Below are positions 51,460 through 59,981 of a DNA stretch of 64,000 nucleotides, in pieces. Made by a program: the position numbers and the translations under genes. The stretch is from Lentzea waywayandensis. Its GTDB lineage: Bacteria > Actinomycetota > Actinomycetes > Mycobacteriales > Pseudonocardiaceae. The stretch lies in NCBI RefSeq assembly GCF_900115955.1, contig NZ_FOYL01000016.1:1-64000 (forward strand), given 5' to 3'. The notes below the pieces were generated by a model. The model saw only the letters and a program-made list of their open reading frames with translations, was not told the origin of the DNA and made no database searches. The stretch's first letter is position 1; each line of letters begins with the position of its first letter.

Positions 51460-52850
51460 CATTGGATCGCGTCGTCTGGTCGATGCTGCAAGAAGCGCTG
51501 GGCGTCTACCGCGACAGCCCCCGCGCCACGGCCTGGCTGCGCTCGCACGTCGAGCGCTACACCGAACCCGTGCGGATCGCGGTGGCCGGCCGGTCGCGGA
51601 TCGGCAAGTCCACTGTGGTCAACGCGCTGGTCGGCGACGAGTTCACGCCGCAGAGCTCGTTCGTCTGGTACCGCGGCGGTACCGAGCCGCGCGCGCAGGT
51701 GTTCACCGGCCCCGGCCGTCCGCACGAGGTCGCGATCGGCAGGCGGGGCAGCCGCAACCACGTCGAGACCGGCCAGTTCGACCGCGCCGACCGGATCGTC
51801 GTCGACTGGCCCGCGCGAACGCTGCGCGACGTCGTGCTGATCGACACCCCGTCGGAGGCCACACCGGAACAGGTGCTCGGCGACGCGGACGCGTTGCTGT
51901 ACCTGATGCGGCACGTGCAGGACGAGGACCTGAAGTTCCTGCAGTCCGCCAACGACCATCCGATCGCCCGCACCGCCGCCGTGCACACGGTCGCGGTGCT
52001 CGCCCGTGCCGACGAGATCGGGGCCGGGAGGATCGACGCGCTGTCGTCGGCCAAGCAGATCGCCCGCCGCTACCGCCGTGACGTGGCCGTGGAACCGTTG
52101 TGCCAGAACGTGGTCTCGGTCGCCGGGCTGCTGGCGGTGGCCGCGAAGACGTTGCGGGAGGACGAGTTCGCGGCGTTGCGCGTGCTGTCGTCGCTGGGCC
52201 GCGAGGAGCTGGAAGACCACCTGCTGTCGGCGGACCGGTTCGTCGGCGAGCAGTTCCCGTTGACGATGGAACCGGCCGTGCGGCAGGCGTTGCTGGAACG
52301 GTTCGGGATCTTCGGCGTCCGGCTGATCACCGCGTTGATCAGGCAGGGCTTCGACACGCAGGTGAAGCTGACCGGCCAGCTGGTGCAGCGCAGCGGGCTC
52401 GGCGAGCTGCGCGACTCGATCGCGGTCCACTTCGTCGAACGCCGCGAGATCCTCAAGGCGCGCTCGGCGTTGCTGGCGCTCGACGTGCTGTTCCGGATGG
52501 AGCCGCGGCAGAACGCCCGCAAGCTGATGGCCGATCTCGAACGGGTCGTCGCCTCCGCGCACGACTTCCGCGAGCTCCGGCTCGTCGCGGCGCTCCAGTC
52601 CGGCCGCACGAAACTGCCCGCCGAACTCCAGGCCGAGGCACTGCGGCTCGTCGGCGCGGAGGGCGTGGCCCCGTTGGCACGGCTGGGTTTCGAGTACGAG
52701 GCCGACGCGCGGGAGCTGCGTGAGGCCGTGCTCGACGCGCTGGTCCGGTGGCAGGCGCAGGCCGCGGACGTCCACGCACCTCAGGATCATCGGAAGGCCG
52801 CGCAGATCGTGGTCCGCACGTGCGAGGGGCTACTCCCCCAGTTCGGCTGA
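51456..52850 (+). CDS. iniC: IniC-like dynamin-family GTPase
   Basis: A 464-residue GTPase, partner of IniA. G1 is AVAGRSRIGKSTVVNALVGD (Lys51), G3 is VLIDTPSEAT and G4 probably LARADE. The C-terminal half is helical (for example RQALLERFGIFGVRLITALI). It is shorter than IniA and has no clear membrane paddle beyond a hydrophobic segment at about 265-285. The GTG start overlaps the iniA stop (GTGA), so the two proteins are made together and probably work as a pair. Confidence 0.9.
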   Translation: MTLDRVVWSMLQEALGVYRDSPRATAWLRSHVERYTEPVRIAVAGRSRIGKSTVVNALVGDEFTPQSSFVWYRGGTEPRAQVFTGPGRPHEVAIGRRGSRNHVETGQFDRADRIVVDWPARTLRDVVLIDTPSEATPEQVLGDADALLYLMRHVQDEDLKFLQSANDHPIARTAAVHTVAVLARADEIGAGRIDALSSAKQIARRYRRDVAVEPLCQNVVSVAGLLAVAAKTLREDEFAALRVLSSLGREELEDHLLSADRFVGEQFPLTMEPAVRQALLERFGIFGVRLITALIRQGFDTQVKLTGQLVQRSGLGELRDSIAVHFVERREILKARSALLALDVLFRMEPRQNARKLMADLERVVASAHDFRELRLVAALQSGRTKLPAELQAEALRLVGAEGVAPLARLGFEYEADARELREAVLDALVRWQAQAADVHAPQDHRKAAQIVVRTCEGLLPQFG

Positions 52851-52856
52851 GGCACG

Positions 52857-54143
52857 ATGGTCCGCATGGAACTCGTGCGGTGGGAGGACGACCACTTCGG
52901 CTACATGCTGCGGTGGGCGTCCGATCCTCGGATGACGGTGTACGTCGGCAACGGCATGCCCTGGACTCCGGACTACGTGGCGGAACGGCACGAGCAGGCG
53001 CTGCGGCACTGGGAGGACCACGGCTTCGGCCTGCACGTGGTCGTCGAGGACGGCGTGGTCATCGGGCTCGCGCAGATGCTCGACGGCGACCTGGGCGAGA
53101 TCGAGATCGGCTACTGGATCGACCCGGCGCACTGGGGACGCGGCGTCGCCACCCGCGTCGCCGTGGAGCTGCGGGACAAGGCGCTCGCCATCGCCGACCG
53201 GGTCGTCGCCGGAACCGACGCGCGCAACCACGCGTCCGGCCGCGTGCTGGAGAAGGCCGGACTGACGTACTTCACCAGCAGGTACCAGGGCGGAAGGCTT
53301 CAGCACTGTTACGCGTTGCAGCGAGGTATGAGCGACAAGGGCGTACTGCGGTACAGCGCGTTCACGACGGACCCGGCCGGCGGCAACCCGGCGGGGGTCG
53401 TGCTCGACGCGTCCGACATGACCGACGCGGAGATGCTCGCGATCGCCGAGAAGGTGGGCTACTCGGAGACGGCGTTCGTGGTGCCGCGCGTCGCCGAGCG
53501 CCAGTTCGACGTCCGGTACTTCAGTCCCAAGGCCGAGGTGCCGTTCTGCGGGCACGCCACGATCGCCACGTCCGTCGCGCTGGCCGAGCGGATCGGCGAC
53601 GGGCCGCTGACGTTCCACACTCCGGCCGGCGAGATCACCATCGAGACCTCCGGCGGAACGGCATCGCTGACCAGCGTGCCGACCAGTACGTCGCCTGCGG
53701 ATCCGTCGCTGGTCTCTGCCGCGTTGGAAGCGTTGGGGTACAAGGAGATCGGCGACGGGCCGGTGCACGTCGGCTTCGGCGGGGCCCGGCATCTGCTGAT
53801 CCCGCTCAAAGACCGCGAGCAGCTGCGCGAGCTGGACTACGACTTCGACGCGTTGCGCGACCTGATGCTGGCGCACGACCTGACGACGGTGCACCTGTTC
53901 TGGCGCGAGAGCGAGGGTCTGGTGCACGCCCGCGACCCGTTCCCGGTCGGCGGTGTGGTCGAGGACGCGGCGACGGGCGCCGCCGCAGCCGCGTTCGGTG
54001 GCTATCTCCGCGACCTCGAAGGGCCGCAGCGGTTCGTCATCAGCCAGGGCGAGGACATGGGCAGGCCGTCCCGGCTGGAGGTCGACGCGACTCGCGAGGA
54101 CCGCCGGGTGGTCGTGACGGGCGCCGCGGTTCCTATCCCTTGA
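52857..54143 (+). CDS. fused GNAT acetyltransferase - PhzF isomerase
   Basis: A 428-residue single frame. Residues 1-155 are a GNAT domain (GEIEIGYWIDPAHWGRGVA, then ARNHASGRVLEKAGL). Residues 158-428 are a PhzF-like domain (LRYSAFTTDPAGGNPAGVVL, YFSPKAEVPFCGHATIATSV, GGVVEDAATGAAAAAFGGYL), with the PhzF catalytic Glu position in SETAFV. A Met at 158 could be an internal start, but its Shine-Dalgarno is too close. These two domains are normally separate. Substrates unknown. It starts 6 bases after iniC. Confidence 0.85.
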   Translation: MVRMELVRWEDDHFGYMLRWASDPRMTVYVGNGMPWTPDYVAERHEQALRHWEDHGFGLHVVVEDGVVIGLAQMLDGDLGEIEIGYWIDPAHWGRGVATRVAVELRDKALAIADRVVAGTDARNHASGRVLEKAGLTYFTSRYQGGRLQHCYALQRGMSDKGVLRYSAFTTDPAGGNPAGVVLDASDMTDAEMLAIAEKVGYSETAFVVPRVAERQFDVRYFSPKAEVPFCGHATIATSVALAERIGDGPLTFHTPAGEITIETSGGTASLTSVPTSTSPADPSLVSAALEALGYKEIGDGPVHVGFGGARHLLIPLKDREQLRELDYDFDALRDLMLAHDLTTVHLFWRESEGLVHARDPFPVGGVVEDAATGAAAAAFGGYLRDLEGPQRFVISQGEDMGRPSRLEVDATREDRRVVVTGAAVPIP

Positions 54144-54564
54144 TCCGCTCCAGCACGACGACGGGGATCTCGCGGTCGGTCTTCTGCTGGTAGTCGGTGT
54201 AGGCCGGCCAGACCTCGTTCATCAGCTTCCACAGCCGGTCCCGCTCGTCGGGGCCGGCCGTGCGGGCGCGTGCCTGGAACTTCTCCGCCGCGACCTGGAC
54301 GTCGACCACGGGTTCCTCTTCGAGGTTGAGGTACCAGGCCGGGTGCGTCGGCTTGCCACCCTGCGACGCCACGACCACGTGGTCGTCTCCGGAGGGCTGG
54401 TAGATGAGCGCCGTCCGCCGCATCTCGCCGCTCTTGCGCCCCTTGGTGGTCAGCAGCAACGTGTGCACGCCCGGCCGCCACTCGTGGCCCTCGGCACCGT
54501 TGGTCTCGACGTACTTCTGGATGTGCTCGTTGACCCAGCTCGTGGGAGAGTCCTTCACCGCCAT
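54133..54564 (-). CDS. deazaflavin (F420)-dependent nitroreductase-family protein
   Basis: A 143-residue protein of the Ddn/FDOR-A type: WVNEHIQKYVETNGAEGHEW, LLLTTKGRKSGEMRRTALIY, PTHPAWYLNLEEEPVVDVQV and the C-terminal VWPAYTDYQQKTDREIPVVV. Such proteins use cofactor F420 to reduce quinones or nitro compounds. I chose the ATG at 54564; the upstream frame is basic and unconserved. Its last 11 bases overlap the fused gene from the other strand. Confidence 0.9.
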   Translation of the reverse strand: MAVKDSPTSWVNEHIQKYVETNGAEGHEWRPGVHTLLLTTKGRKSGEMRRTALIYQPSGDDHVVVASQGGKPTHPAWYLNLEEEPVVDVQVAAEKFQARARTAGPDERDRLWKLMNEVWPAYTDYQQKTDREIPVVVLERIKG

Positions 54565-54746
54565 GGGTTCGACGCTACTGCCGCGGAGCGCAGGGTGCGC
54601 GGCAGCAGCGTCGAACCGAGGGGTGCGCACCCTCCCGCGCCGGACCCTCAGGCGCTGCCGCAAGCGCCGGGCCGGATGATCGATCGAAATCACTATGCCC
54701 CGATCGAAGGGTGGCGGTGCATTCAGAAGGGGGATACAAGGTCTTT

Positions 54747-55697
54747 ATGCCCGAGTTGGAGCTCCGCCACCTTCGCGCGGTACGAACTATCGCCGAAGAA
54801 GGCAGCGTCACCAGGGCCGCGACGCGGCTCGGACTCACCCAACCCGCCCTGTCCGCCCAGCTGCGCACCGTCGAACGCCTCGTCGGTGGCCAGCTCTTCG
54901 ACCGAACGCGCAACGGTTGCGTCCCAACGGACCTGGGCCGCCGCGTACTCGGCACGGCCCGGCTGGTGCTGGACGAGATGGCGCAACTGATGGCCAACAC
55001 CCGGGAGACCGACCGGCGCGGGCCGCTGATCTTCGGCTGCGCCCCGATCCTGTACTTCGCCAAGCTCGTGGAGGGACTTCGGGCACTCAACGCCGACGTG
55101 CGCGCGGAGGTTCGGCCGTCGTCCGCGGAGATCGTGGACATGCTGGAGGCCGGACAGGTCCACGTGGCGTTGTTCGAGTTCTTCGACGGGATGCACGCGC
55201 GGGATCTGGCTGGGATCGAGCTGCGCAAGCTCGTGACCGAACCGGCGTTCGTGGCGTTGCCGGAGACTGATCCGCTGGCTTTGCTGGACGAGGTCGACCT
55301 GGCCCAGCTCGCTGATCGGGACTGGGTCACGCCTCCCAAACAGCACATCGGGAGCCGGACGCAGATGTTCCAGGCCTGTGCGGACGCCGGGTTCGTGCCT
55401 CGGCTCACCCATCACACCGGCGAGGCCAGCATGGCGCGGGGGCTGGTGGCCGGCGGGTGTGTGTCGTTCGCCGCCGCGCCGTCCCGGACCGGGGAGGGGA
55501 TCGTGATTCGGCGGTTGCGGGGGATGCCGTTGATGACCGACATCTTCGTGGCCACGCGGAGGGATTCGCCGGTGGCGGGGCGGGCGCACGAGGTGTTCGC
55601 GTGCGCCGCCGACGCCTACCGGTCGGTGCTGGACCGGAATCCGGAGTACCGCAAGTGGTGGGACGCGCATCCGGAGGCGCATCCCGAGTTCAACTGA
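54747..55697 (+). CDS. LysR-family transcriptional regulator
   Basis: A 316-residue regulator. The N-terminal helix-turn-helix (LRHLRAVRTIAEEGSVTRAA and TRLGLTQPALSAQLRTVERL) is followed by the periplasmic-binding-like effector domain (about 90-295). The target and ligand are unknown. LysR genes often control a divergent neighbour; here the divergent gene is the F420-type reductase, 182 bases away, so it is the likely target. The ATG at 54747 starts the HTH correctly. Confidence 0.9.
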   Translation: MPELELRHLRAVRTIAEEGSVTRAATRLGLTQPALSAQLRTVERLVGGQLFDRTRNGCVPTDLGRRVLGTARLVLDEMAQLMANTRETDRRGPLIFGCAPILYFAKLVEGLRALNADVRAEVRPSSAEIVDMLEAGQVHVALFEFFDGMHARDLAGIELRKLVTEPAFVALPETDPLALLDEVDLAQLADRDWVTPPKQHIGSRTQMFQACADAGFVPRLTHHTGEASMARGLVAGGCVSFAAAPSRTGEGIVIRRLRGMPLMTDIFVATRRDSPVAGRAHEVFACAADAYRSVLDRNPEYRKWWDAHPEAHPEFN

Positions 55698-56001
55698 GGC
55701 CGTGCGGGCGGGTCTGGTTGTGGGCCGTCGCGTTCCAGCGGGGTTGGTCGCGTTCCGTGCGGACGGTCACCTTGCGAGGGTGGTCCATCAGGCAGTGACG
55801 AAGTGCGGGGTTGCGATTGGGGCTCACCGCTACCCGGCGCCCTAGGTTCAGACGGCTCGCTTCGCATCGCCACGCCAGGCCTCGTACGTGGGTGCCTTGC
55901 ACAGGCAAGCGCCTGGTGGCACCGCGCGGGTCGGCTTGCGGGCGCTCGTCCGTTCCAGCGGAGGGAGCGCCTTGCGATGGCTCGTCGCGTTCCAGCTTCT
56001 T
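55698..56001. repeat. intergenic region with short GTCGCGTTCC repeats
   Basis: A 304-base region between convergent LysR and NmrA-type genes. The decamer GTCGCGTTCC occurs three times (55728, 55748 and 55984), and a related CGTTCCAGCG at 55951. I see no gene, no tRNA and no convincing terminator. The repeats may be chance in GC-rich DNA or remnants of a small repeat family. Confidence 0.4.
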
Positions 56002-56760
56002 CTAGACCTTGATCGGCGTGGTGGGGCGGCCGATCAGCTTCTCCAGGTCCGGGCGGACCTCGGCGAACACGCCCTCGCGGATCGCCACGAAGAAGTCGAC
56101 CACGAACGCGGGCAGACCGGCCGCGATCAGGTCCTCGTCGCTGACGTCGCGGAACCTGTCGCCGGCGAGTTCCGGGAACGACCAGGAGGTCGAGCCGGTG
56201 AGCTCGTAGACCTGGTTCTCGTGGCCGCCGGTGGTGAGCGCGACGGCTGCGGCGAGGGCGAAGTCGTCACGGGCCGCGCTCGCGACGCGGCCGTCCTTGG
56301 TGGAGACCGCCACGGTGTCGCCGGCCAGCGCGCCCAGGTAGTTCTCGTGGTACATGCCGTTGCGCAGGAACGTGAACGGGATGCCGGTGGCGCGGATGGC
56401 CTCCTCGGTGGCCTTGTGCACGACCGCGACGCCCGCCGTGGACGTGTCCGCGTCGGTGAGGCTCGTGTAGAAGATGTGGCCCACGCCGTGTTCCACCGCC
56501 TTGGCGATGGCGTTCTTGTGCTGCTGGATGCGGGTGTCCGCGTCGGGGGCCTCGCCGGACACGATCAGCAGCTTGTCGGCGCCGGTGAAGTCGAGGGTCT
56601 CGGGCTGCTCGAAGTCGCCCTGGCGCACCTCGACGCCGTCGAGGGTGAACTTCTCCGGGCTGCGCACGGACACGATGACCTGCTCGTTCGTGCGGTCGAG
56701 GACGTAGCGGACCACGGCGTTGCCGAGCTGGCCGGTTGCTCCGGTGATGAGGATCGTCAT
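56002..56760 (-). CDS. NmrA/QOR2-type NAD(P)-binding protein
   Basis: A 252-residue atypical short-chain dehydrogenase. The N-terminal motif ILITGATGQLGNAVV binds NAD(P); HIFYTSLTDADTS, FTFLRNGMYHENYLG and a C-terminal substrate region follow. It resembles QOR2-type quinone reductases and NmrA redox sensors, which lack the full YxxxK pair. The ATG at 56760 is used. It is divergent from an HxlR regulator across a strong operator, as for the ytfG/ytfH pair known from other bacteria. Confidence 0.88.
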   Translation of the reverse strand: MTILITGATGQLGNAVVRYVLDRTNEQVIVSVRSPEKFTLDGVEVRQGDFEQPETLDFTGADKLLIVSGEAPDADTRIQQHKNAIAKAVEHGVGHIFYTSLTDADTSTAGVAVVHKATEEAIRATGIPFTFLRNGMYHENYLGALAGDTVAVSTKDGRVASAARDDFALAAAVALTTGGHENQVYELTGSTSWSFPELAGDRFRDVSDEDLIAAGLPAFVVDFFVAIREGVFAEVRPDLEKLIGRPTTPIKV

Positions 56761-56791
56761 AGTCACGAAGCTACGGATAGCGCTAACCTTT

Positions 56792-56824
56792 CGTAAGTAC
56801 CCACTTTGGAGTTGGGTACTTACG
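56792..56824. promoter_or_regulatory. HxlR operator
   Basis: A perfect 12-bp inverted repeat (CGTAAGTACCCA and TGGGTACTTACG) with a 9-nt spacer lies between the divergent NmrA-type and HxlR genes. Its GTAC-containing arms resemble known HxlR/QorR sites. It is probably the autoregulatory operator for both genes. Confidence 0.85.
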
Positions 56825-56835
56825 TGGAGGTGAGC

Positions 56836-57180
56836 ATGCAGGTCACGATGTGTCCTGAGCGGGCGATCATGGAGCACGTCACAAGCCGGTGGGGCGTGCT
56901 GGTGCTGCATGCGCTCTCCAACGGGGAGGCTTGGCGGTTCAGCGAGTTGCGGCGAGAGCTGGAGCTCGCCAGCGAGAAGATGCTCACCCAGACGTTGCGG
57001 ACGCTGGAGCGCGACGGGTTCGTGCATCGCGAGGTCTATCCGGTCATCCCGCCGCACGTCGAGTACACGCTGACGCCCCTCGGCAAAGGTGCGGCGAGCC
57101 ACCTCGTGGCGCTCGCCCACTGGATCGCCGCGAACCAGCCTGAGGTCACCCAGGCACAGGAACGCTATGACGCCTCCTGA
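56836..57180 (+). CDS. HxlR-family transcriptional regulator
   Basis: A 114-residue winged-helix regulator: MQVTMCPERAIMEHVTSRWG, VLVLHALSNGEAWRFSELRR, then KMLTQTLRTLERDGFVHREV and YTLTPLGKG. The N-terminal Cys (CPERA) matches the redox-sensing Cys of HxlR/QorR/YodB proteins. It probably represses the divergent oxidoreductase and releases on thiol oxidation or quinone stress. The ATG at 56836 follows GGAGG by 5 bases; an upstream start would overlap the operator. Confidence 0.9.
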   Translation: MQVTMCPERAIMEHVTSRWGVLVLHALSNGEAWRFSELRRELELASEKMLTQTLRTLERDGFVHREVYPVIPPHVEYTLTPLGKGAASHLVALAHWIAANQPEVTQAQERYDAS

Positions 57181-57331
57181 ACTTCACCGGAGTGTCGACG
57201 GGGAGACATCGGGTTAGTCACCCGAATGCGTAGTGAAAGTTCTCACTCAAGACCTAGAAAGAAGGCCTAGACATCGGATGGGTCACGAATAGGGGGCGCG
57301 ATCCGGCCCCTTGCACTGGCACAATGGACCA

Positions 57332-58393
57332 ATGGCCCAACCGTTCACCGACGAAAGCCATCCGGCGGAGCCCTATCCGGGTACTCGTCCAGACCACTGT
57401 TTCGTTCACGTGGACGAAACAGGCTGGCCAGTGCGACCGGACCTCACGATGGAGTCGGGATGGCGAGTTGAGCCGGAGAACATCGACCTAGACCAATGGC
57501 TTGCGAACCACGGTGAGGCCCCGTTGGCGGCCCGGATGCCGGTGCTCGGGTACGGATCCAACGCCAATCCCAGCAAGCTCACGTGGCTCCGCGAAGAGCT
57601 TGGACTTGAAGGCCCCGCGGTCGTGCTTCGCGCACGGTGCGAGGGCCTTTCTGCTGTTTGGGCCGCCGGTTTGCGCATGCGCGACGACCAGCGGCCGGCC
57701 ACGCTTGCGGGTGCTCCTGGCGTCACCGAGGAGCACTCCATCTGGTTCGCCACGCCTGAGCAGTTGCGTGTGCTGGACCGTTGCGAGGGACGCGGACTGC
57801 GCTATCGCCTCGTGCGCGTCCACACGGGCCGTGTGGTGCTCTACAACGGTGGCGTCATCGACAGCGTTCTGGCCTACACGGCAGGCTCCAAGAAGCGGAT
57901 GCCCGTGCTCTTCAACGGCCGTATGGTCCGTTGCGCGGACGTCTCGCAGCGAAGCGCCCGCGTGCTGGGCGAGAGGCCTGCGATGAGCGATGGACTGGAC
58001 GTGACCGAGGTGCACGGCGAGCCGTGCGCCGACGACTGGCCCGAGCTGCTGTTCGTCTACGGCACGCTCCAGCCGGGCGCAAACGCTTGGCACCTGATGG
58101 AGCCCCACGTCGTGGGGTCCGAGGAGACCCACCTGCCCGGCACGTTGTTCGACACCGGTCTGGGCTACCCCGCGCTGCGTCCCGGCGCCGGGCTGGGCGT
58201 GCCTGGCTTCGTGCTGCGACTCAGGTCGCCCGAGGACGCGCTGCCGTTGCTCGACGAGTACGAGGGCGAGGACTACCGCCGCGTGCGCGTCGTGCTGCCG
58301 GACGGCCGGATCGCCTGGACGTACATCTGGACCGCGGCGGTGAAGGGCATGTCCGAACTGCCCGACGGCTGGGACGTCCACCAGATCCGGTGA
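57332..58393 (+). CDS. protein with two gamma-glutamylcyclotransferase (GGCT) folds
   Basis: A 353-residue protein. Two GGCT/AIG2-like domains are visible: the first begins VLGYGSNANPSKLTWL (about 68-83) and the second LLFVYGTLQPGANAWHLM (about 232-249). The C-terminal domain keeps the conserved Glu in LDEYEGEDYRRV. Both halves have the YG(S/T)xN/L substrate loop, so this is a tandem fusion. Gamma-glutamyl substrates are likely but unproven. The ATG at 57332 gives the soluble N-terminus. Confidence 0.82.
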   Translation: MAQPFTDESHPAEPYPGTRPDHCFVHVDETGWPVRPDLTMESGWRVEPENIDLDQWLANHGEAPLAARMPVLGYGSNANPSKLTWLREELGLEGPAVVLRARCEGLSAVWAAGLRMRDDQRPATLAGAPGVTEEHSIWFATPEQLRVLDRCEGRGLRYRLVRVHTGRVVLYNGGVIDSVLAYTAGSKKRMPVLFNGRMVRCADVSQRSARVLGERPAMSDGLDVTEVHGEPCADDWPELLFVYGTLQPGANAWHLMEPHVVGSEETHLPGTLFDTGLGYPALRPGAGLGVPGFVLRLRSPEDALPLLDEYEGEDYRRVRVVLPDGRIAWTYIWTAAVKGMSELPDGWDVHQIR

Positions 58394-58459
58394 ATTTCCG
58401 GCACGGTGTGTGGGCAAGTTGATATTTGGGCACATCCTTCGGTGGTAGGAGGTGCACCC

Positions 58460-59056
58460 ATGACTCGTCGTCTGATCGCTTGCGGACTGGTGCTCACCGC
58501 GTTTGCCGCCGTAACGGCTTGTGGGACGAGAACCCCGGACAACGCCTCGCAAACGCTTCCGACGTCCGCGCCGTCGTCGTCGTCGGCCACCGCTTCGTCC
58601 ACCGCCCCGGCCGGCAACTCGGGTGCGGCCGCACCGGCCGTCAAGCGCTGCGACTCGACCGCGCTCAAGGGCGAGGTCGCCCCCACGGACGCCGGCGCGG
58701 GCAACAGGTACGGCAAGTTCGTCGTCACGAACTCCGGCACGACGCCGTGCACGCTCAACGGTTACAGCGGTTTCCAGCTGGAGAACGCCTCCGGCGCGGT
58801 GCCGACCAAGCTGGAGCGCAAGGCGGATCCGGGACCGGCGGCCATGACGCTCGTGCCGGGCGGCAAGGCCTCGGCGAACCTGCACTGGGGCGTCGTGCCG
58901 TCGGGCAACGAGCCCGTGGAGGGTCCGTGCCAGCCGGAGCCGTCGAAGGCCGCGGCCATCCCGCCGGACGAGACCGCGCCGCTGACCGTGCCGTGGACCC
59001 TTGGCCCCGTCTGTTCGGGTGGCCGGATCGAGATCAGCGCGTTCTACGCTTCGTAG
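58460..59056 (+). CDS. DUF4232 lipoprotein
   Basis: A 198-residue surface lipoprotein. Its signal MTRRLIACGLVLTAFAAVTAC ends in lipobox VTAC when read up to Cys21. A Ser/Thr/Pro/Ala linker follows, then a beta-sandwich DUF4232 domain (GKFVVTNSGTTPCTLNGYSG, PGGKASANLHWGVVP) with two Cys pairs that could form disulfides. Function unknown. The ATG at 58460 follows GGTAGGAGG. The next gene begins directly after its stop codon. Confidence 0.87.
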   Translation: MTRRLIACGLVLTAFAAVTACGTRTPDNASQTLPTSAPSSSSATASSTAPAGNSGAAAPAVKRCDSTALKGEVAPTDAGAGNRYGKFVVTNSGTTPCTLNGYSGFQLENASGAVPTKLERKADPGPAAMTLVPGGKASANLHWGVVPSGNEPVEGPCQPEPSKAAAIPPDETAPLTVPWTLGPVCSGGRIEISAFYAS

Positions 59057-59533
59057 ATGCACGCACCTGGATGGCTCGCCGTGCTTCCGCACGGCGAGCG
59101 CATCGCCCGTTCACTGCGCACAGCCGGTGTTCCGGTCGCGGTGAGCGAGGACATCGAGGCGGTGGTGAAAGCCGCCGATCGACCGGTCGTCCTCATTGGA
59201 CACTTCACCGGCGCACCCGCCGCGGTTCGTTACGCCCAAACGCATTCCGGGCTCGCGGCGCTCGTCCTGGTGTCGCCGGTGCTCGGCATCTGGGACGGCG
59301 CGTCCAACGGGCTGGCCGACCTGATGGACGAGGTCAGCTTCGGGCCGGCGCTCGGCGACCTGCCGACGTTGTGGCTGCACGGGTCGGACGACGAGATCGT
59401 GCCGATCTCGGACACCCGCGCGGGCACCGACCGGATCCGCGGGTCCGCGTTCGAGGAGCACGTCGTGGACGGCCTGCTGACCGACGGCGAGGCCGTCACT
59501 CGGGTGCTGGAGTTCGTGCGGAGGGTCATCTGA
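59057..59533 (+). CDS. short alpha/beta-hydrolase-like protein lacking the Ser nucleophile
   Basis: A 158-residue protein like a truncated alpha/beta hydrolase. The nucleophile elbow reads LIGHFTGAPAA: Phe stands where GxSxG needs Ser. The acid loop LWLHGSDDEIVP is kept, and a His (EEHVVDGLLTD) is near the usual third position. It is therefore probably not a standard hydrolase. It is only half the usual length. It begins on the base after the DUF4232 stop codon, so the two are likely co-translated. Confidence 0.7.
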   Translation: MHAPGWLAVLPHGERIARSLRTAGVPVAVSEDIEAVVKAADRPVVLIGHFTGAPAAVRYAQTHSGLAALVLVSPVLGIWDGASNGLADLMDEVSFGPALGDLPTLWLHGSDDEIVPISDTRAGTDRIRGSAFEEHVVDGLLTDGEAVTRVLEFVRRVI

Positions 59534-59549
59534 CACCATTTCGGGTGTC

Positions 59550-59981
59550 ATGGACGAAGACGACCTCGTGCTGGTGATCACCGTGGTGGTCGAAGCAGCG
59601 AACGAGCAACAGGCGCGTGCCGCGTGCGACGCGCTCATCAGCCGTGCGGGTGCCCAGATCGTGGACGCCCGTGACTGCTCCGACGAAGAACCGGGGTGCT
59701 GGGCCGTCGTCATCACGCGGCCGAGCACCGAGAAGGCCACCCACAACGTCTCCGCCGCGCTGGCGCGGGCCGTTCGCACCTTCGTGCGCGGTCTGGGTGA
59801 CGGGTTCTCGGCGCCGCGGGTGGCGTGCGAGCCGCCGACGGCGTGGACAGTGCTGGACGAGCCTGAGCTGATCAGCCAACTCGTGCCTGGTGCCGAGCGC
59901 GTCATGGTCGAGGTGTGGGCAGGAGATGACCCGTTCGGGGCAGGCACTCCGCGTGACAACTCACCCAGCAGACCGTCTTGA
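59550..59981 (+). CDS. hypothetical small soluble protein
   Basis: A 143-residue protein that I do not recognise. It begins acidic (MDEDDLVLVITVVVEAANEQ) and looks like a ferredoxin-like alpha/beta fold in the first half. It has two Cys (CDALIS and CSDEEPGC regions) and a Pro-rich end. No signal peptide or membrane helix. It follows the hydrolase-like gene by 16 bases and is probably in the same transcript. Function unknown. Confidence 0.65.
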   Translation: MDEDDLVLVITVVVEAANEQQARAACDALISRAGAQIVDARDCSDEEPGCWAVVITRPSTEKATHNVSAALARAVRTFVRGLGDGFSAPRVACEPPTAWTVLDEPELISQLVPGAERVMVEVWAGDDPFGAGTPRDNSPSRPS

